A stretch of 19,473 bases of DNA from Flavobacterium sp. SUN052 (lineage in GTDB: Bacteria; Bacteroidota; Bacteroidia; Flavobacteriales; Flavobacteriaceae). Positions 1-6,956 of this stretch are shown in pieces. Numbering within the stretch: the first letter of the stretch is position 1; every line of letters starts with the position of its first letter. The translations under genes were made by a program, and so were the position numbers. The notes under the pieces are model-generated. The model was not told where the DNA came from, did not search any database, and saw only the letters and a list, made by a program, of their open reading frames with translations. Where the stretch lies: NCBI RefSeq assembly GCF_028867935.1, contig NZ_JAPQNS010000030.1, positions 1 through 19,473 of the forward strand, given 5' to 3'.

Positions 1-1
1 C

Positions 2-115
2 TTCAAAGCGTTGTTAGTGCGGTTTGAATTTTCAGTAAAAAATTGGATGAGCCTACATTTTATCGCATTCTCAGTCATTTTCTTACGAAAAGTCAACCGC
101 AAACTGAATGTTTAA
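2..115 (+). CDS. transposase, C-terminal fragment (gene continues beyond the left edge)
   Basis: This is the last 37 codons of a gene whose 5' part lies outside the window, ending at a TAA at 113-115. It reads FKALLVRFEFSVKNW followed by a hydrophobic stretch and a basic tail (RKVNRKLNV). That pattern, FKALLVRFE then NW then an aromatic/aliphatic helix and a Lys/Arg-rich end, is what I recall from the C-termini of IS5-like transposases of Bacteroidota; the family name is inference from this short tail. That it is really coding follows from comparison with the copy at the right edge: the first 29 shared codons differ at 11 synonymous positions and at no amino acid. The catalytic DDE residues are not in view, so whether the gene is intact cannot be judged. 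The GMC oxidoreductase gene begins only 20 bases after its stop. Confidence 0.62.
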   Translation, partial: FKALLVRFEFSVKNWMSLHFIAFSVIFLRKVNRKLNV

Positions 116-126
116 ACAGCTTCATA
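3..126. repeat. left arm of long inverted repeat (partner 19350-19473)
   Basis: Bases 3-126 match the reverse complement of 19350-19473 at about 85% over roughly 120 positions, nearly without gaps. The match covers the transposase 3' end and continues a short way past its stop (TAAACAGCTTCA shared), then ends. The right copy continues to a putative IS tip with GAGACAG; the left copy has no equivalent, so its outer end seems lost or diverged. Most differences are synonymous third-position changes, so these are two old, related IS copies and not a recent duplication. Confidence 0.85.
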
Positions 127-135
127 AATAGCACC

Positions 136-1857
136 ATGAACATTAACGGACCCGGTAAAGCACAGAATACGTATGATGCCATTGTAATCGGCTCTGGCAT
201 AAGCGGTGGCTGGGCGGCTAAAGAACTTTGTGAACAGGGATTACGGACGCTGGTGCTCGAACGGGGCCGCGATGTTCGGCATATCACCGACTACCCGACC
301 GCAACCAACAATCCCTGGGATTTTCCGCATCGAAACAGGATGCCAATGGCGTTCGATGAGGCAAATCCAATTGCTACTAAGTGCTACGCCTTAGACGAAG
401 GAACGGAACATTTTTTCGTGAAAGATGCCGAGCATCCGTATGTGCAGGAAAAACCCTTCGATTGGATTCGGGGCTATCAGGTTGGGGGTAAATCATTGAT
501 CTGGGCGAGGCAGGTGCAGCGATGGAGCCGGTTCGATTTTGAAGCTAATGCCCGCGACGGAGCCGCCATCGACTGGCCCATTCGCTATCAGGATCTGGCG
601 CCCTGGTACAGCCACGTAGAGAAATTCGTGGGTATTAGCGGCAATAAAGATGGCCTCGAAACCCTGCCCGATGGCGAGTTTCTGAAACCCTGGGAGCTGA
701 ATTGTGTAGAGAAACACATTCAGAAATCGGTGGCTGCTGCTTACAAAGATCGGCACGTGATTATTGGCCGGTGTGCGCATCTCACCGAACCCCAGCCAAT
801 TCATTATGAGCAGGGTAGGGCGCAGTGTCAGGCCCGGCACTTGTGTTACCGGGGATGTCCATACGGTGGATATTTCAGCAGCAATTCGAGTACATTGCCC
901 TGGGCGGCCAAAACCGGCAAACTGACGCTCCGGCCCTTCTCAGTGGTGCATTCCATTATTTACGATGAGCAACGCGGCAAGGCGACAGGCGTTCGGGTAA
1001 TCGACACCAATACAAAAGAGACGACGGATTATTTTGCCCGGATCATTTTTGTAAATGCCGCCTGCCTGAATTCGAACTTGTTGTTACTGAACTCAACTTC
1101 GCGCCGATTTCCAAATGGACTGGGTAACGACAACGGACTGCTGGGACACTACGTTGCGTTCCACAATTATCGGGGTAGTCTGAACGCCAGCTACGAAGGA
1201 TTCGAGGATGGCTATTATTACGGTCGTCGACCCACAACGGCCTTCATGCCCAATTTCCGTAATGTCGATAAACAGGAGATGACCGGTCCGGCGTCCCGGT
1301 TTCAGCGGGGTTATATGGTCGCTTTTAGTGCAGCCCGAAGCATGGGACAACCCACTACAGAAAGTTTTGGGGCTGGTTTCAAAGAGAGCCTGACAAAGCC
1401 AGGGCCGTGGCACGTTTACATGATGATGCAGGGCGAAACTGTGCCCCGTTACGAAAACCACGTGCGACTAAGCACCAATAAGAGAGATGAATGGGGAATT
1501 CCGCAACTCGTAACCTCAATTGGTTATACTGACAACGACGAAAAGCTGATAAAGGACTTTCTGCAACAAGGCAGCGAGATTCTCGAAAAGTCGGGTTGTC
1601 AGAACATTCGCCCTTCTGATGATCACCGCAACCCGGGCCTTGATATTCACGAAATGGGCGGTGTGCGTATGGGGCGTGACCCAAAAACGTCGCTATTAAA
1701 CGGACACAATCAACTCCATAGCTGCAATAATGTATTTGTGACCGATGGAGCCTGCATGACGTCGACTGGTTCCCAAAACCCGTCGATTACGTTCATGGCG
1801 CTAACAGCCCGAGCTGCCAGGTTTGCGGTGGACGAGATGAAACGAAAAAAGCTATAA
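136..1857 (+). CDS. GMC family FAD-dependent oxidoreductase
   Basis: A 573-residue flavoprotein of the glucose-methanol-choline family, which oxidises alcohols or sugars using FAD. The N-terminus has the dinucleotide-binding motif GSGISG (residues 19-24) followed by an acidic residue in LERGRD. A cysteine-containing segment RGCPYGGYF lies mid-protein. The C-terminus has HEMGGVRMG (His505) and SQNPSIT (Asn548), spaced like the catalytic His/Asn pair of pyranose-2-oxidase relatives. The ATG at 136 is chosen because the Rossmann motif follows at the usual distance; a TTG extension to 43 would only read transposase DNA in a wrong frame. No signal peptide is visible. Bacteroidota relatives often sit beside a gluconate-2-dehydrogenase subunit-3-like gene; here that upstream position is taken by the IS end. 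The substrate cannot be predicted. The last 148 bases overlap the opposing glycosyltransferase gene. Confidence 0.9.
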   Translation: MNINGPGKAQNTYDAIVIGSGISGGWAAKELCEQGLRTLVLERGRDVRHITDYPTATNNPWDFPHRNRMPMAFDEANPIATKCYALDEGTEHFFVKDAEHPYVQEKPFDWIRGYQVGGKSLIWARQVQRWSRFDFEANARDGAAIDWPIRYQDLAPWYSHVEKFVGISGNKDGLETLPDGEFLKPWELNCVEKHIQKSVAAAYKDRHVIIGRCAHLTEPQPIHYEQGRAQCQARHLCYRGCPYGGYFSSNSSTLPWAAKTGKLTLRPFSVVHSIIYDEQRGKATGVRVIDTNTKETTDYFARIIFVNAACLNSNLLLLNSTSRRFPNGLGNDNGLLGHYVAFHNYRGSLNASYEGFEDGYYYGRRPTTAFMPNFRNVDKQEMTGPASRFQRGYMVAFSAARSMGQPTTESFGAGFKESLTKPGPWHVYMMMQGETVPRYENHVRLSTNKRDEWGIPQLVTSIGYTDNDEKLIKDFLQQGSEILEKSGCQNIRPSDDHRNPGLDIHEMGGVRMGRDPKTSLLNGHNQLHSCNNVFVTDGACMTSTGSQNPSITFMALTARAARFAVDEMKRKKL

Positions 1858-2732
1858 ATGGCTAACAACGCAGCCCCAAACACCAGTAACCATAAACTCA
1901 GGGCTATAGTAGTGCGGGCGATGGTTGGAGTAGGGTAGAAAATTTCCTCCTGAGCTTCAGACGTTTGTTCGTAGAGCTTAACGTATTTCAAAACAGGATA
2001 AACCGCCGAGAAAAAGGCCCAAACAAAACCCGGCAACCCATCTAAAATGCTGCGTTTGAACACATACACCTTCACGAATCGAAAAAGAAACCGTACGGAA
2101 ACATCGAGCGGTCCTTGTTTTTGGTGAAAGCGACCCACCTGTTTGGCGTTGAGTGATGTGTAATGGTTCATTTTGGCAACGTACTCGTGCAGAGAGCCGT
2201 AGCTGTCGTGCCAGAGTGTGCCAGTTAGCATAGTTACGGGCCCGTCGCTGACAACACTTTCGTGAACTAATGCATTAGTCACGTGCGCGTGCTTCCGATT
2301 AAAAAGGCGCACAACGGGCTTGTTTTGTTCCCCCCCATGTCGGAGCGGTTTGCCCATAAAAACCAGGCTTCGGGGTAAACTGAAACTTCTGGTTATATCG
2401 GGGTTTTCGGTAAGAGTCTGTTGTATAGCGTTCTGGAGGGTATTGTCTGGGGTTTCGTCGGCGTCTAAGAGTAAAATCCAGTCGTTGTCAGCCTGGTCTA
2501 TGGCAAATTGCTTTTGAGTGCCAAACCCGTCGAAACGATGGTGTAAAATGCGACAGCCGTAAATCCGGGCAATTTTAAGTGTATTGTCTGTGCTCCCCGA
2601 ATCAACCAGTACAATCTCATTGGCCCATTCGTTTACCGACTTTAGCGTTTTAGCTAAGGTTCGTTCGGCGTTGAGCGTAATGATAACGACCGAAAGGGGA
2701 AGTCTCTGAGAAGTATTCGTGGTTGAGATCAT
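1710..2732 (-). CDS. family 2 glycosyltransferase, WaaE-like
   Basis: A GT2 enzyme of about 340 residues, expected at the cytoplasmic face and transferring a sugar to an envelope glycan or lipid-linked acceptor. The N-terminal GT-A domain starts with SVVIITLN, then EIVLVDSGSTDNT and the metal/nucleotide-binding motif LLLDADE. Further on, NALVHESV and the KMNHYTSLNA segment resemble the lipopolysaccharide-core WaaE/KdtX group. A hydrophobic helix (roughly LSLWLLVFGAALLAIY) lies near the C-terminus. The start is uncertain: the ATG at 2732 puts 14 residues before the first strand, while an ATG at 2765 or a TTG at 2777 would add 11 or 15. The final 49 codons, just after the membrane helix, are antisense to the end of the GMC gene and contain no recognisable motif, so they may be an accidental extension after stop-codon loss. 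Acceptor unknown. Confidence 0.88.
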   Translation of the reverse strand: MISTTNTSQRLPLSVVIITLNAERTLAKTLKSVNEWANEIVLVDSGSTDNTLKIARIYGCRILHHRFDGFGTQKQFAIDQADNDWILLLDADETPDNTLQNAIQQTLTENPDITRSFSLPRSLVFMGKPLRHGGEQNKPVVRLFNRKHAHVTNALVHESVVSDGPVTMLTGTLWHDSYGSLHEYVAKMNHYTSLNAKQVGRFHQKQGPLDVSVRFLFRFVKVYVFKRSILDGLPGFVWAFFSAVYPVLKYVKLYEQTSEAQEEIFYPTPTIARTTIALSLWLLVFGAALLAIYSFFRFISSTANLAARAVSAMNVIDGFWEPVDVMQAPSVTNTLLQLWS

Positions 2733-2966
2733 GGTGAAGAGGATAAACGGATTCGCACTTACCATTAAGTACTTCAAGAATACGTCAATCGTTGCTTCGT
2801 TGAGTTATTAAACCGAGGGAATGGGAGTACATGCCGATGAATTGGCATTTCTAATCGACGTATCAATACAAATCCTTTGTTTGTAACATTGGCCACTAAC
2901 CGACAGAAACAGGGCCTTCACCGCTTTTTTCGCCTTATTCTGGTCTCTCGCTGTACCTTAGTCGGC

Positions 2967-4049
2967 ATGAACGTACGTGTACCGCCCGTTGTGTGGCATG
3001 TGGTGTGCTGTCTGGCCTTCTTGGTATTACCCTATGTGTTTGCGCCGGGGAGTTTTTCTCGCCTGAGCGACCTCAATGCCAATCAGCACGAACGCACTAA
3101 TCTGATTATCTACGGCTTAATGCTGCTGTTTTTTTATGCGAACTACTACAGACTTATCCCCAGACTCTATTTCGCCCGTCGCTACGTTCTGTATGGTCTG
3201 AGTGTACTGGGCTGTTTTGGGTTAATTATGGGGGTGTTGCTCACTATTGACCGTCAGGATATAATCACTCAATTCAGGCAACTCCCTGCTAGTGTCGATG
3301 CTCCGCCACCACCATTTACGGTGGGTCCACAACAAGGACATTTCCCCCCGCCGGGCAATAAACCCCCCTTTGGTTTTGAGCTGAATCTGGCACTTTATCT
3401 TTTCCTGGTAGGTCTGTTTGTATCGCTGGCATTGCGTATTAGCAGCCGGTTGCGCGAGTCGGAGAAAGCAAGGCTCAGTACAGAACTGTCGTACCTGAAA
3501 GCGCAGATCAATCCGCATTTTCTGTTCAATACGCTCAATAGCATTTATGCGCTTACGCTCGAAAAATCGGATGATGCCCCCGATGCCGTCGCCCGTCTTT
3601 CGGCTCTGATGCGCTATGTTCTGGGCGAGGCTACCGGCGATCGCGTGCCTTTGAGTCGCGATCTGGAGTATGTTCGTAATTACGTGGCACTGCAACAAAC
3701 CCGCCTTGCCGATACTGTAGTCATTGATTTTCAGGTTACCGGTTCAACTGCGGGATTAACTATTGCACCCTTGATTTTGATCTCGTTCATTGAAAATGCA
3801 TTTAAATATGGCGTTAATCCCGAATCTACTTCCGAAATTCGGATTGGGATTTCGGTACAACAGAACCAGCTTCACATGAATGTTTGGAATGCTAAAGTTC
3901 GGCGGGTAATGGCCGAAGATTCGTCGTTTGGTATTGGTATCAGCAACACAGCAACTCGATTAACCTTACTCTATCCTGACCGGCATCAACTGTCGATTCG
4001 CGACGAGCCCAATTCGTTTGGGGTTGAATTAACCATAGATTTAGGATGA
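2967..4049 (+). CDS. LytS-type sensor histidine kinase (His_kinase family, PF06580-like)
   Basis: A 360-residue membrane kinase that would autophosphorylate and pass the phosphate to the LytTR regulator encoded next. Four hydrophobic segments are visible (about residues 8-27, 45-63, 73-94, 138-158). The loop between the third and fourth is rich in proline (residues 107-135). The cytoplasmic part has the phospho-acceptor box LKAQINPHFLFNTLNS (His184), the N-box ENAFKYG (276-282) and a glycine box FGIGISN (321-327), the usual order for this family. The ATG at 2967 is preferred to a TTG at 2877 because it places the first helix a few residues from the N-terminus. The stop overlaps the regulator start by four bases (ATGA), indicating translational coupling. 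No ligand-binding domain is seen, so the stimulus is unknown. Confidence 0.93.
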   Translation: MNVRVPPVVWHVVCCLAFLVLPYVFAPGSFSRLSDLNANQHERTNLIIYGLMLLFFYANYYRLIPRLYFARRYVLYGLSVLGCFGLIMGVLLTIDRQDIITQFRQLPASVDAPPPPFTVGPQQGHFPPPGNKPPFGFELNLALYLFLVGLFVSLALRISSRLRESEKARLSTELSYLKAQINPHFLFNTLNSIYALTLEKSDDAPDAVARLSALMRYVLGEATGDRVPLSRDLEYVRNYVALQQTRLADTVVIDFQVTGSTAGLTIAPLILISFIENAFKYGVNPESTSEIRIGISVQQNQLHMNVWNAKVRRVMAEDSSFGIGISNTATRLTLLYPDRHQLSIRDEPNSFGVELTIDLG

Positions 4050-4813
4050 ACACTGTTGGTCAATCAATTACGTCTCTACAGGCCATTGCTATCGACGACG
4101 AACCGCCTGCACTGCGCGTACTAACGCACTTCTGCAACCAGGCGCCCGAGGTGACGCTGCTCAAAACGTTTACCCGCACCGACAAAGCTCACGATTTTCT
4201 GTTTCAAAACACGGCGGCCGGCGTTCCGGTTGATCTGTTGTTTCTGGATATTAATATGCCCGCCCAGTCGGGAATTGCGTTTTTTCAGTCATTGCCCCAG
4301 CCACCCCTGGTTATTTTCACTACTGCTTACACGGAATATGCCGTAGAGGGTTTTAACCTGAGTGCAGTCGACTATTTGCTCAAACCCTTCACCATGGAGC
4401 GTTTTCGGCAAGCCATAAACAAAGCACTCGACCAGCAACGACTACGGCAGAGCCTAACTGCCGAACCCATTCAGCCCGCAACCGAACAAACGCACCTGCT
4501 CATTCGGGCCGATTATGCGCTTCAGCGTATTCCGCTGGCGGATATTACCTGGATCGAAGGTTTAGACGACTACCTCAAAATTCATCTGGTTACCGGTCGG
4601 CCTATTGTTGCCCGACTCACTATGAAAGCGGTACTCGAAAAATTGCCCGGAACAGAATTTATCCGGGTACACCGATCCTTTATTATCCCATTGAGCCGCG
4701 TAGAAGGCATCCGGGGAAAGGTGATTCGGATAACACATGGCAACGCGATACGAGAAATTCCGTTGGGAGCCAGTTATGAAGATGATTTTCTTGAGCGATT
4801 AGGGCGCCAGTAA
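4046..4813 (+). CDS. LytTR family response regulator
   Basis: A 255-residue two-domain transcription regulator and the evident partner of the LytS-type kinase with which it overlaps by four bases. The receiver domain has the acidic pair Asp17-Asp18, the phospho-acceptor Asp68 in LLFLDINMP, the switch Thr in FTTAY (91-95) and Lys113 in YLLKPF. After a linker of about 30 residues, the LytTR DNA-binding domain (about 150-252) shows ITWIEGLDDYLKIH and the FIRVHRSFII motif (205-214). LytTR proteins bind short direct repeats upstream of target promoters; no target site was identified here. It ends 22 bases from the stop of the convergent lipoprotein gene. Confidence 0.95.
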   Translation: MNTVGQSITSLQAIAIDDEPPALRVLTHFCNQAPEVTLLKTFTRTDKAHDFLFQNTAAGVPVDLLFLDINMPAQSGIAFFQSLPQPPLVIFTTAYTEYAVEGFNLSAVDYLLKPFTMERFRQAINKALDQQRLRQSLTAEPIQPATEQTHLLIRADYALQRIPLADITWIEGLDDYLKIHLVTGRPIVARLTMKAVLEKLPGTEFIRVHRSFIIPLSRVEGIRGKVIRITHGNAIREIPLGASYEDDFLERLGRQ

Positions 4814-4835
4814 TTTCAACGTAAATAGCACAATC

Positions 4836-5228
4836 TCACTGACGTTTGAAGCCCAACTTTTTTGCCCGTTCCAAATCGGTGTCGTCAATCGTTACGTCAA
4901 TTCGGCGTCCCGATGAACACGTACAGGCCTGACAAATCGAAATTCCGGTAGCCGGTTCCTGGTTGCTACCTCCGTTATAGATAGGCGTAATTTCGGTGAA
5001 GCGTACGTCGCGGGCACTACTCACCTTATGGTCAATCAAATAGTTGACAATAGCCTGAGCCCGCAGTTTATCGTTGGGCCAGCCCGATGCCGACGTGCTT
5101 CCGGGTTTCAGCCAAGGGTCAGAGCATTGGGTTTCGGCATATGAAACGGTAAGACCGCCAACGTCGAGAACTTTGTCCGAACAGCCGAACAAACCAACAA
5201 ACAGTACAAGAAGAAAGAAGTATTTCAT
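4836..5228 (-). CDS. small lipoprotein of unknown function
   Basis: A 130-residue protein with a lipoprotein signal: MKYFFLLVLFVGLFGCSDK, lipidation cysteine at residue 16. The ATG at 5228 is preferred because it places the lipobox at the right distance; a longer start at 5246 adds six residues before the signal. I do not recognise the mature part. It contains a segment RAQAIVNYLIDH that looks helical and a cysteine cluster ICQACTC (pattern CxxCxC) followed by GRRIDVTIDD, and another cysteine in the N-terminal third. The cluster could form disulfides or hold a metal, which is speculation. It lies downstream of the methyltransferase-glycosyltransferase gene on the same strand, separated by about 130 bases containing a hairpin. 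Confidence 0.8.
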   Translation of the reverse strand: MKYFFLLVLFVGLFGCSDKVLDVGGLTVSYAETQCSDPWLKPGSTSASGWPNDKLRAQAIVNYLIDHKVSSARDVRFTEITPIYNGGSNQEPATGISICQACTCSSGRRIDVTIDDTDLERAKKLGFKRQ

Positions 5229-5271
5229 GGATTCTGGCAATAACACTACTGCCTAGACCCCTGAAACACGA

Positions 5272-5316
5272 AAACGGTTGGAATGACCAGAAAAAATCCT
5301 GCTATCCCAACCGTTT
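5272..5316 (-). terminator. possible terminator hairpin downstream of the methyltransferase-GT2 gene
   Basis: A perfect 10-base inverted repeat, AAACGGTTGG at 5272-5281 and CCAACCGTTT at 5307-5316, encloses a 25-base loop. On the minus strand it follows the stop of the gene at 5359 and is followed by a moderately T-rich stretch (TTTTCGTGTTT). The large loop and the weak T-tract make the terminator reading tentative. It could equally be a regulatory structure in the leader of the lipoprotein gene. Confidence 0.4.
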
Positions 5317-5358
5317 CCAAACCTGAAGCGACGAGCTTGTTAGCTCTAGTCCCTTCTC

Positions 5359-6810
5359 TTACACAAACTTGATCTTGTTCAGCGCAAAGGCCGTCATTTT
5401 GAGTAATAGCCAACCGTGTTTAAAGCGCGAAATGTTGGTTTCTCCGTAGGTCCGGGCGCGGTACCGAATCGGTATTTCCACAAACTTGAGATTCAGTTTA
5501 GAGGCTCCGAAAATCAGATCGAAATCACCGAAGGGGTCGAAATTGCCAAAATAAGACCGGTTGGCAATCAGTCGATTGTAGTTTTCGCGTGACAGAACTT
5601 TGGTGCCGCAGAGGGTATCTTTAATACGCTGGTTGAGGAGCCACGAGAAGGCAATGGAGAAGAATTTATTCCCCAATAGGTTCAACGTTCGCATGGCTTC
5701 TTTTTCCATTGGGTACACCAGCCGTGTTCCGTTGATGTATTCGCCCTTACCGGAACCGATCGCTTCGAAAAATTTGGGAAGGTCCTCGGGGGGGACGGTC
5801 ATATCGGCATCCAGAATCATCAGTACGTCGCCGGTAGCCATACCAAACCCCTTCCGAACAGCGTCGCCTTTCCCTTTGCCTTCCTGTTGGGTACAACTCA
5901 ATGCGTGCGGTCCCTGATAGGTGGCACATACCCGCTGAATTTCGGCCCAGGTATCATCGGTGGAGTTACCTTCTACAAAAATCAGCTCGGTTTGTTTACC
6001 CATGCTGGGCGTTCTCCGAACAATATCCTCAATGTTCCCTTTTTCATTACGCGCCGGAACCACCACACTCACAACCTGTTCGTTGATAGGTTTGTACCCT
6101 TTTGGACTCCGGGCTACAATGAAATTGACCAGAGCAAGACTATTGAAGAGGGGTAGGTTCGCTACGTATTTGTTCAGGAAATTCGATAGTAACGGAATAT
6201 AGCGAGGCATCAGCAACTTGCGGCCGGTGCGAACAACGTCGAGATTAGCCACGTCGAGCAAGCCAACAATATCAGCCCGATCAAGCCAGTTCAGGCGTTT
6301 TTCAGGCATTTTTAGCCCAATTTTCTCCGCCAGATTCAGCGTTGGCAGCCACAGGAAATTCTGATACGTAATGATAATGCGCGTGTCGGCATGGCAAAAC
6401 TTGTGAAGTTGCCCAAACACTTGCTGCACATCATCGAAATAGCCAATAGTATCGCTGATGACGATAAAGTCAAACGTTTCTTCGTAAAGATCCAGATACT
6501 TGGCATCGGCATTCACAAATGTCAGATGCGGGTACTGCTGACGGGCGTATGTTATCAAGTTCGGATTACTGTCAACACCGATACCTCGTTTTGGCTGAAG
6601 CTGGTGAAGAATATGCCCTGTTCCGCAGCCAATTTCCAGTACCGACTTACCGGTTGGAATGTTGTACTGAAGAAAATCGATCAGGCATTTATAATAGTAC
6701 TGATTACGCTCAATCCATTGGGCACGCTCAGGGCCGGTCAACTGACTCATCTGGGAAGGTTCAGTTGTAGATTCTGCTAAAATCGTTGAAATATTGTCGG
6801 AAGCAATCAT
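5359..6810 (-). CDS. fusion of SAM-dependent methyltransferase and family 2 glycosyltransferase
   Basis: A 483-residue two-domain protein. Residues about 20-235 form a class I methyltransferase: SAM motif VLEIGCGTG (57-65), acidic GVDSN (78-82), and an ISDTIGYFDD segment (118-127). Residues about 245-483 form a GT-A glycosyltransferase resembling dolichyl/polyprenyl-phosphate mannosyl or glucosyl synthases (DPM1-like): VVVPARNE (249-256), GNSTDDT (281-287), LDADMT (333-338), the later CGTK segment and the FDPFGDFDL stretch. Such enzymes load a sugar onto a lipid carrier for use outside the membrane. No transmembrane helices are obvious. The ATG at 6810 is used; a Met at residue 21 (6750) would also keep both domains. 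The divergent neighbour is a GT-C/DUF2079-like membrane protein, which could be a user of the lipid-linked sugar, but no shared promoter or operon proves this. Confidence 0.88.
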   Translation of the reverse strand: MIASDNISTILAESTTEPSQMSQLTGPERAQWIERNQYYYKCLIDFLQYNIPTGKSVLEIGCGTGHILHQLQPKRGIGVDSNPNLITYARQQYPHLTFVNADAKYLDLYEETFDFIVISDTIGYFDDVQQVFGQLHKFCHADTRIIITYQNFLWLPTLNLAEKIGLKMPEKRLNWLDRADIVGLLDVANLDVVRTGRKLLMPRYIPLLSNFLNKYVANLPLFNSLALVNFIVARSPKGYKPINEQVVSVVVPARNEKGNIEDIVRRTPSMGKQTELIFVEGNSTDDTWAEIQRVCATYQGPHALSCTQQEGKGKGDAVRKGFGMATGDVLMILDADMTVPPEDLPKFFEAIGSGKGEYINGTRLVYPMEKEAMRTLNLLGNKFFSIAFSWLLNQRIKDTLCGTKVLSRENYNRLIANRSYFGNFDPFGDFDLIFGASKLNLKFVEIPIRYRARTYGETNISRFKHGWLLLKMTAFALNKIKFV

Positions 6811-6926
6811 GTAGTTCAGGTAGTCTTCGTGCGATAGAACTGTGAAAAAAATAAATTCAGAGCAGTCAATCCAGAATATCTTTTTGAACGGTACTCAAAC
6901 ATGAAGGAAAGTTATTGACGAGTCCT

Positions 6927-6934
6927 TATGTTTG
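6927..6934 (+). promoter_or_regulatory. candidate Bacteroidota -7 promoter element
   Basis: TATGTTTG fits the TAnnTTTG consensus of the primary sigma factor in Bacteroidota and lies 22 bases before the ATG at 6957. No TTTG -33 element is seen at the expected distance, so support is limited to one half of the promoter. If real, it rules out a TTG start at 6915, which would lie upstream of the transcript. Confidence 0.4.
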
Positions 6935-6956
6935 CCTTTACTCGACTGTTTATGCT

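Noticed and set aside
43..135. TTG-initiated extension of the GMC oxidoreductase by 31 residues
   Set aside because: These codons read the transposase 3' end in another frame. The right-edge copy shows that selection acts on the transposase frame, and the GMC Rossmann motif fits the ATG at 136.
4815..4850. Possible terminator hairpin after the LytTR gene (TTCAACGT and ACGTTTGAA)
   Set aside because: The stem needs a bulge, is AT-rich, has no T-tract, and overlaps the stop of the opposing lipoprotein gene; too weak to list.
5887..6202. Overlapping plus-strand frames within the methyltransferase-glycosyltransferase gene
   Set aside because: They are antisense to conserved GT2 and methyltransferase motifs and carry no motif of their own.
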